A stretch of 64,000 nt of DNA from positions 17,530-81,529 of the forward strand of contig JAPPMU010000068.1 in NCBI GenBank assembly GCA_028873965.1. Direction: 5' to 3'. Source of the stretch: Chloroflexota bacterium. Its GTDB lineage: Bacteria; Chloroflexota; Dehalococcoidia; Lucifugimonadales; UBA3495. Position 1 is the first letter of the stretch. Each line of letters starts with the position of its first letter. The position numbers were made by a program, and so were the translations under genes. The notes beneath the pieces were generated by a model. It was given only the letters and a program-made list of their open reading frames with translations. It ran no database searches and was not told the origin of the DNA. Of the stretch, positions 60,305-64,000 are shown piece after piece.

Positions 60305-61057
60305 TCATTCGTTCAGTATGACAACGGTGACATTGCTGCTCCGGGCCCGTTCACGGTTGGCGTCGGAGATGGACGCTCCGATCACGGCGGCGTGAGTGGG
60401 CGTATCGCTGGCCGTCTGCAGGATGCGAGCCCGGTCGCTGGCCCGGTCAACGTCGCTGTCGTCTATGGTGATGGAGATTTCACCGACCACATAGACGTCA
60501 TCCCCTTCCGGTGAACTGCCCCGCAGGATGATGTCGGCCCGGTCGAGTTCATCGGCATCGTCTTCCGTGATGATCCCCCGGTCGGCGCTGTCGTTCAACA
60601 GACTGGCGATTGTGAGGCCGTCGGGTCGGTTGATGGCGAGGATCACCTCTGCGTTCCTGACGCCGAGGTATCGCCTGACGATCCGGGACGCTCCTCTGAC
60701 CGTCCTGCGCTCGTAATCAGTCCCAGTCAGGTTGTTGAGTTGGCCGCGCATGACCCCCTGGTCGGCTTCGATGCGGTCCAGCCGGCCGTCGATGCGGTCC
60801 AGCCGGCCGTCAATGCGGTCCAGCCGTTCATTCGTCGAGTTTTGCTGATCGGCGAGGCCGTCCACACGCTCTTCCAATAGGGTGAGCCTTCGGTCAAACG
60901 TTTCGGCCATCCGGGCTACCATATCGGCCAGATCGGCTAGTTTTTGGGGCAGCTCCAGGAGTTCCCTGGTGAGGATGCGCTGGCGTAACGCCTCCTCCAA
61001 CTGCGGGTCATTGTCCATGGCCGCCAGGAGTTCGGTTATGGGGTTGGGAGTGGTCAT
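60305..61057 (-). CDS. Coiled-coil protein with LDRIDGR repeats and PD-(D/E)XK-like C-terminus
   Basis: A 250-residue protein. Residues 1-55 are helical. Residues 66-105 form a coiled coil with the exact heptad phrase LDRIDGR repeated (mirrored in DNA as 21-bp units at 60770-60827). The C-terminal 110 residues end with VYVVGEISITIDDSDVDRASDRA, and RADIILRG precedes it; an Asp followed by Glu-x-Ser/Thr resembles a degenerate PD-(D/E)XK nuclease core, in line with DUF3782-type proteins common in Chloroflexota. Biological role unknown. Confidence 0.65.
   Translation of the reverse strand: MTTPNPITELLAAMDNDPQLEEALRQRILTRELLELPQKLADLADMVARMAETFDRRLTLLEERVDGLADQQNSTNERLDRIDGRLDRIDGRLDRIEADQGVMRGQLNNLTGTDYERRTVRGASRIVRRYLGVRNAEVILAINRPDGLTIASLLNDSADRGIITEDDADELDRADIILRGSSPEGDDVYVVGEISITIDDSDVDRASDRARILQTASDTPTHAAVIGASISDANRERARSSNVTVVILNE
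60770..60827. repeat. 21-bp tandem repeat inside the coiled-coil gene
   Basis: GATGCGGTCCAGCCGGCCGTC is repeated twice in full and once in part. It codes for LDRIDGR units on the minus strand. Copy number could vary by slippage. Confidence 0.85.
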
Positions 61058-61083
61058 GGTTTATATCTTCCAGTGCGAACCCG

Positions 61084-61113
61084 TTAAGTGTAACGTAAAC
61101 CGGGCTGTATAAT
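61084..61113 (+). promoter_or_regulatory. Putative promoter of the racemase-type gene
   Basis: TTAAGT (61084-61089) and a perfect TATAAT (61108-61113) are 18 bases apart, 30 bases before the ATG at 61144. Confidence 0.55.
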
Positions 61114-61143
61114 GCGCCCGAAAATGGCCCGGAGCAGAGAAAC

Positions 61144-61968
61144 ATGGCAAATCTGACCAACACGCAGCGGATCGGAGCCCTGGTTCCCGCCACCAATCCG
61201 GTGGTCGAACCCGACTTCTACCGGGTGGTGCCGCCGGAAATCACGGTGCATTTCGAGCGCATGTGGAACGGCGCCTGGGGCAGCCAACCGGAGACCCCCA
61301 CCGAGTCCGGTCACCGGCTCAGCATGACCAGCGCGGAAGCCAACGAGATCGACTACGCGCTGTTCGGTTTTGACGTGGGGAAGATGAACGAGGACGTGGC
61401 CCGGGGCGCCAGCGCCCTGTCCAACATCGGACCCGACGTCCTGGTGTACGCCTGCACCTCCGGAACCTGGCACAAGGGCTACATGGCCTATGACCAGTCC
61501 ATGGCGAAACTGATGGAGGACGCCAGCGGCGTCCAGTCGGTGACGGCCGTGGGCTCCTGCATCGCCGCCATGCGGCACATGGGCAGCCGCAAACTGAGCA
61601 TCGCCGGCCCCTACCGCAACTACCACCTGCGCAACCGCCTGAAGCCGCTGATGGAAGAGGCCGGTTTCGAGGTTCTCAGCGCGGACGGCGAACCGTGGAT
61701 GCAGGACTCGATGAACCCCCGGGAAATCGACATGGATCCGCCCCACGCCATCATCGACTTCGCGCTTTCCGTGGCTAAAGACGAGGCCGACACCATCTTT
61801 CTGCCCGGCACCGCATGGCGGGCTCTCGACGCGGTGGAAGAGCTGGAACGGCGGCTGGGCAAGACGGTTATCTCGGTCAACCAAGCCACCATCTGGATGG
61901 CCCTGCGGCGAGTGGGCTGGACCAAGCCGATCGACGGCTACGGCAGCCTGCTCAGAAACCTGGAGTAA
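61144..61968 (+). CDS. Asp/Glu racemase superfamily protein (maleate-isomerase-like)
   Basis: A 274-residue protein of the maleate cis-trans isomerase/arylmalonate decarboxylase branch. It has RIGALVPATNPVVEPDFYRV at the N-terminus, the first catalytic Cys104 in VYACTSGTW, and the C-terminal SVNQATIWMALRRVGW block. In the usual enzymes a second Cys precedes the final block (SCTNLR-type); here the position reads LPGTAWRAL at 222-223, so that Cys is absent, as in decarboxylases that use only one Cys. An isomerase or decarboxylase acting on a dicarboxylic acid is likely. Confidence 0.82.
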   Translation: MANLTNTQRIGALVPATNPVVEPDFYRVVPPEITVHFERMWNGAWGSQPETPTESGHRLSMTSAEANEIDYALFGFDVGKMNEDVARGASALSNIGPDVLVYACTSGTWHKGYMAYDQSMAKLMEDASGVQSVTAVGSCIAAMRHMGSRKLSIAGPYRNYHLRNRLKPLMEEAGFEVLSADGEPWMQDSMNPREIDMDPPHAIIDFALSVAKDEADTIFLPGTAWRALDAVEELERRLGKTVISVNQATIWMALRRVGWTKPIDGYGSLLRNLE

Positions 61969-62013
61969 GCGAACAAACGGACACATTGGCAACGACGAAG
62001 CGGGAGGATCAGC

Positions 62014-62889
62014 ATGGTCACCAGCAAACAGGCGACAACCTACGAAGTAGAGATCCAGGACGTGGAATACCTGCGCCACGGCGACACTCCCCTGCTGGCG
62101 CGACTGTTCCGACCTCACGGCAGCGGCCCCTTCCCCATCATGGTCGAGCTGCACGGCGGCGCCTGGGTGCGTGGAGACCGACTGAACGGCAATCTCGCCA
62201 ACGAGGCCCTGGCCCGCAACGGCGTAATCGTGGCGGCCCTGGACTTTCGGGTCCCGCCCGTTGCGTCGTATCCCGCCTCCTTCGCCGACATTCACTACGG
62301 AATCCGCTGGTGCAAGAGCCAGGCCGACTCTTGGAATGGCGTCACCGGCAAGGTCGGCGCGATGGGCACGTCCAGCGGCGCACACCAGGCCATGCTGCTG
62401 GGGATGCGCCCGAACGATCCGCGCTATGCGGCCTTGCCGTTCTCCAATGGAGCTTCGGAGATCGACGGCACGCTGGGCTGCGTCGTCATGGTGTCTCCCG
62501 TAATCGACCCGCTGGGGCGCTACCAGTACGCCAAGGGTCTGCGCGACGACGTCACGCCGCCTCCCGGGATGGCCGAGCGGGTCGGGCCCAATCACGACCA
62601 GTACTGGATAACCGAAGAGGCCATGGCCGAGGCCGCGCCGGCCCGCGCGCTGGCCGCCGGCGAACGCATGGAACTGCCGCCCACGTTGTGCGTGGCGCGC
62701 TCCTATGAAGAGGCCCACCCGCGGCCGGATCTGGACGAGTTTATCGCCCAGTACCGCAAGGCCGGCGGGGACATTGATGTGAAGATTTTCGAGGGCGAAG
62801 GCGATCGTCTGCTGGAGGACCCGACGACTGCGGTGGCGCAGGAGACACTGGAGCGGATGACGGCGTTCATCCAGCAGCACCTGAGTTAA
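62014..62889 (+). CDS. Alpha/beta hydrolase (HSL/carboxylesterase type)
   Basis: A 291-residue esterase-type protein. The oxyanion motif is HGGAW at 47-51 and the nucleophile elbow GTSSG has Ser120. In related enzymes the catalytic His lies in a GxGH motif near the C-terminus; here that stretch reads GEGDRL, with Asp at about 264. The likely acid residue is in the ARSYEEAHPRPDLD block. It may therefore be a carrier of altered catalysis or use another His. It lies 46 bases after the racemase-type gene and is in its transcript. Confidence 0.8.
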   Translation: MVTSKQATTYEVEIQDVEYLRHGDTPLLARLFRPHGSGPFPIMVELHGGAWVRGDRLNGNLANEALARNGVIVAALDFRVPPVASYPASFADIHYGIRWCKSQADSWNGVTGKVGAMGTSSGAHQAMLLGMRPNDPRYAALPFSNGASEIDGTLGCVVMVSPVIDPLGRYQYAKGLRDDVTPPPGMAERVGPNHDQYWITEEAMAEAAPARALAAGERMELPPTLCVARSYEEAHPRPDLDEFIAQYRKAGGDIDVKIFEGEGDRLLEDPTTAVAQETLERMTAFIQQHLS

Positions 62890-62921
62890 GCAAGCGTACT
62901 CTCGGAAACGCGGTCCAGTTC

Positions 62922-62951
62922 GAGGGGTACCGGTGATGAACCGGGCCCCTC
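62922..62951 (+). terminator. Hairpin terminator after the esterase gene
   Basis: GAGGGG and CCGGT pair with ACCGG and CCCCTC, with a two-base and a one-base interruption, about 33 bases after the stop. A TTGGTGT follows. Stability is moderate. Confidence 0.55.
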
Positions 62952-63063
62952 TTGGTGTATCAGGCCGGAGCGGTGAAGCGCGATGCTATACTTGCGCCCA
63001 CAGCGCGAGTTCGGTTGTAATTCTGCACAAAATGGCAGATGACTCGCGGAAAGGAGGTGGATC

Positions 63064-63519
63064 ATGTCTCGAGTTACGATGATTCAGCACATCAACATCC
63101 AGATCAGTGACAAAGAACGCAGCCGGGACTGGTACGAGAAGGTATTTGGCGCGGAGTTCCTGGACCGCGGACCCGAGTTAAACCAGCGTCAGTTGCAGTT
63201 GCGCATCGGCAACGGTGAAATCCATAGCACCTTCACTCCCAACCCCAACCCGTCGGGGCACTTCGCCGTGGAAATCCACGACTGGGACGAGATGATCTCC
63301 AACCTGGACTCGCTGGGCGTGGAGTACACCCCGCCATCAGTCCGAGCGTATGCCGACGTCCATTCCACCTACATCAAAGACCCCGACGGCAACATGATTG
63401 AGCTGGTGCAGCACCCGATGGGTCTGCGGGATTCCAAGGGTAATACGGTGGAAATCGCGCACGACCCCGACGGGATGGTTTGGGCGCGGCACCCCGGGTT
63501 TGGGCCGGCTACGGGATGA
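63064..63519 (+). CDS. VOC (glyoxalase/dioxygenase fold) protein
   Basis: A 151-residue VOC protein. It starts MSRVTMIQHINIQISD, with the metal-binding His at residue 9, and has a Glu in NMIELVQHP near the end. A second His/Glu pair lies in HFAVEIHDWDE. It could act as glyoxalase, dioxygenase or resistance-type binding protein. The gene has a strong AAAGGAGG site and an extended -10 (TGCTATACT at 62984-62992) upstream. Confidence 0.82.
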   Translation: MSRVTMIQHINIQISDKERSRDWYEKVFGAEFLDRGPELNQRQLQLRIGNGEIHSTFTPNPNPSGHFAVEIHDWDEMISNLDSLGVEYTPPSVRAYADVHSTYIKDPDGNMIELVQHPMGLRDSKGNTVEIAHDPDGMVWARHPGFGPATG

Positions 63520-63601
63520 GATGATCGGAGAACCCGCAATGCCCGACCTCCCAAAAAACGACAAGGGTTGACGGTCGGGGAATTTTCACCCTCACCCTAG
63601 C

Positions 63602-63623
63602 CTTCTCCCATCAAGGGAGAGGG
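63602..63623. repeat. Short palindromic repeat upstream of the lactonase gene
   Basis: TCTCCC and GGGAGA pair around ATCAA, within a CCCTCACCCTAGCC-type phrase. This phrase occurs as a dispersed repeat in many bacterial genomes. It ends about 15 bases before the ATG at 63639. Confidence 0.55.
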
Positions 63624-63638
63624 GACGAGGAATAAGTT

Positions 63639-63950
63639 ATGCCTTACCACATGTACGTCGCCGTCCAGGGCGACAACAAGATCTCGGTCTTCACCATCGA
63701 CCCGGATACCGGTGGGATGACACTGCAATCCGACGTGGCCGTTGACGGCGGCCCATTCACCATGGCAATCAGTCCCGACCGCCGGTTCCTCTACGTGGGC
63801 TGCCGGGAAATCACCCAGTTGGTCAGCTTTGAGATTGACCAGTCCAGCGGAGGACTGACGCAGAACGGGTCCGTCCCGCTGGACGCCTGGCCCGTCTACG
63901 TGGCAACCGACCGGCGGGGCCGGTACGTGCTGTCGTCCTACTACCAGTAG
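63639..63950 (+). CDS. Truncated lactonase-type beta-propeller protein
   Basis: A 103-residue product that matches the first blades of the 6-phosphogluconolactonase-type lactonase family (YVAVQGDNKISVFTID, FTMAISPDRRFLYVG, PVYVATDRRGRYVLSSYYQ). Family members have about 340 residues. A TAG at 63948 stops the frame directly after the SSYYQ phrase that normally continues as a further blade. Only 50 bases remain and neither other frame resumes a propeller. So the gene may be cut by an inserted or rearranged sequence (a palindrome is at 63971) or by a point mutation. Confidence 0.7.
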   Translation: MPYHMYVAVQGDNKISVFTIDPDTGGMTLQSDVAVDGGPFTMAISPDRRFLYVGCREITQLVSFEIDQSSGGLTQNGSVPLDAWPVYVATDRRGRYVLSSYYQ

Positions 63951-63970
63951 GATTGTTCAAATAGGCGGCT

Positions 63971-63991
63971 CGATTACGAAAATCGTAATCG
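63971..63991. repeat. Perfect 9-bp inverted repeat after the truncated lactonase gene
   Basis: CGATTACGA and TCGTAATCG are exact inverse copies around AAA. The A/T-rich sequence differs from the gene before it. It may be the edge of an element that runs past the window. Confidence 0.6.
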
Positions 63992-64000
63992 GAGATGCGT

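Noticed and set aside
61084..62880. Open frame of 598 codons on the minus strand
   Set aside because: Antisense shadow of the racemase-type and esterase genes, which have motifs, promoter and ribosome sites.
63948..63950. TAG in the lactonase gene read as pyrrolysine
   Set aside because: No Pyl context, and the sequence after the TAG does not continue the propeller.

Overview
The window is a GC-rich bacterial chromosome segment. Most intergenic gaps are short and Shine-Dalgarno sites are strong (AGGAGG-type). The gene content points to an uncultured Chloroflexota of the Dehalococcoidia/SAR202 kind: lipoprotein-anchored peptide-transporter binding proteins, four GMC-type flavin oxidoreductases, a luciferase-like flavin monooxygenase, several SDRs, a DUF35/thiolase pair and many beta-propeller proteins. 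This placement is an inference from gene content; there is no rRNA or universal marker here. TGA is used as an ordinary stop in many genes, so the code is standard.

Positions 1-16 kb are dominated by three peptide/nickel-type ABC importer loci on the minus strand. One is cut by the left edge. Two are complete SBP-DppB-DppC cassettes without ATPase genes. The cassette starting at 11689 runs on into a DUF3179 lipoprotein gene (6299-7705) and a HEXXH lipoprotein gene (4706-6253). The DUF3179 gene has an in-frame TGA exactly where the family has the first Cys of its CPLC motif, followed by a plausible bacterial SECIS hairpin. I read it as a selenoprotein gene, and it is the most interesting item here. 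A leucine dehydrogenase gene (3542-4609) faces this operon.

Positions 16-24 kb hold a PQQ-type beta-propeller membrane protein, a small retropepsin-like protease, a hydantoinase-type amidohydrolase, two PLP enzymes and the first GMC oxidoreductase. The GMC gene is fused in frame to a DUF2283-like ORF that overlaps a toxin-like gene. Positions 24-36 kb mix accessory genes (Uma2 nuclease, MNT-HEPN fusion, two mycothiol-enzyme-like proteins, a sialidase-like propeller) with SDRs and two MFS transporters. One SDR is frameshifted and one MFS gene seems to start at a non-ATG codon.

Positions 36-45 kb contain a DUF35/thiolase-like pair preceded by a strongly structured leader and bracketed by two ~95-bp palindromic elements. 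They also contain a second GMC enzyme, an OLD-like AAA ATPase plus DUF3226 TOPRIM pair (possible defence module), a large VWA protein and tRNA-Ala(GGC). Positions 45-64 kb are catabolic: two more GMC enzymes, an LigB-type dioxygenase, a rhodanese, an LLM flavin monooxygenase, LUD and PEP-mutase family proteins, a Gfo/Idh/MocA oxidoreductase, an Asp/Glu-racemase-type isomerase, an esterase and a VOC protein. A frameshifted CYTH gene and a truncated lactonase also lie there.

Six short elements (91-102 bp) that begin with GTC, end with GAC and carry palindromic ends are scattered between genes (3240, 34181, 36552, 37423, 54902, 58753). They look like non-autonomous miniature elements. No CRISPR array, rRNA, phage or transposase gene was seen.
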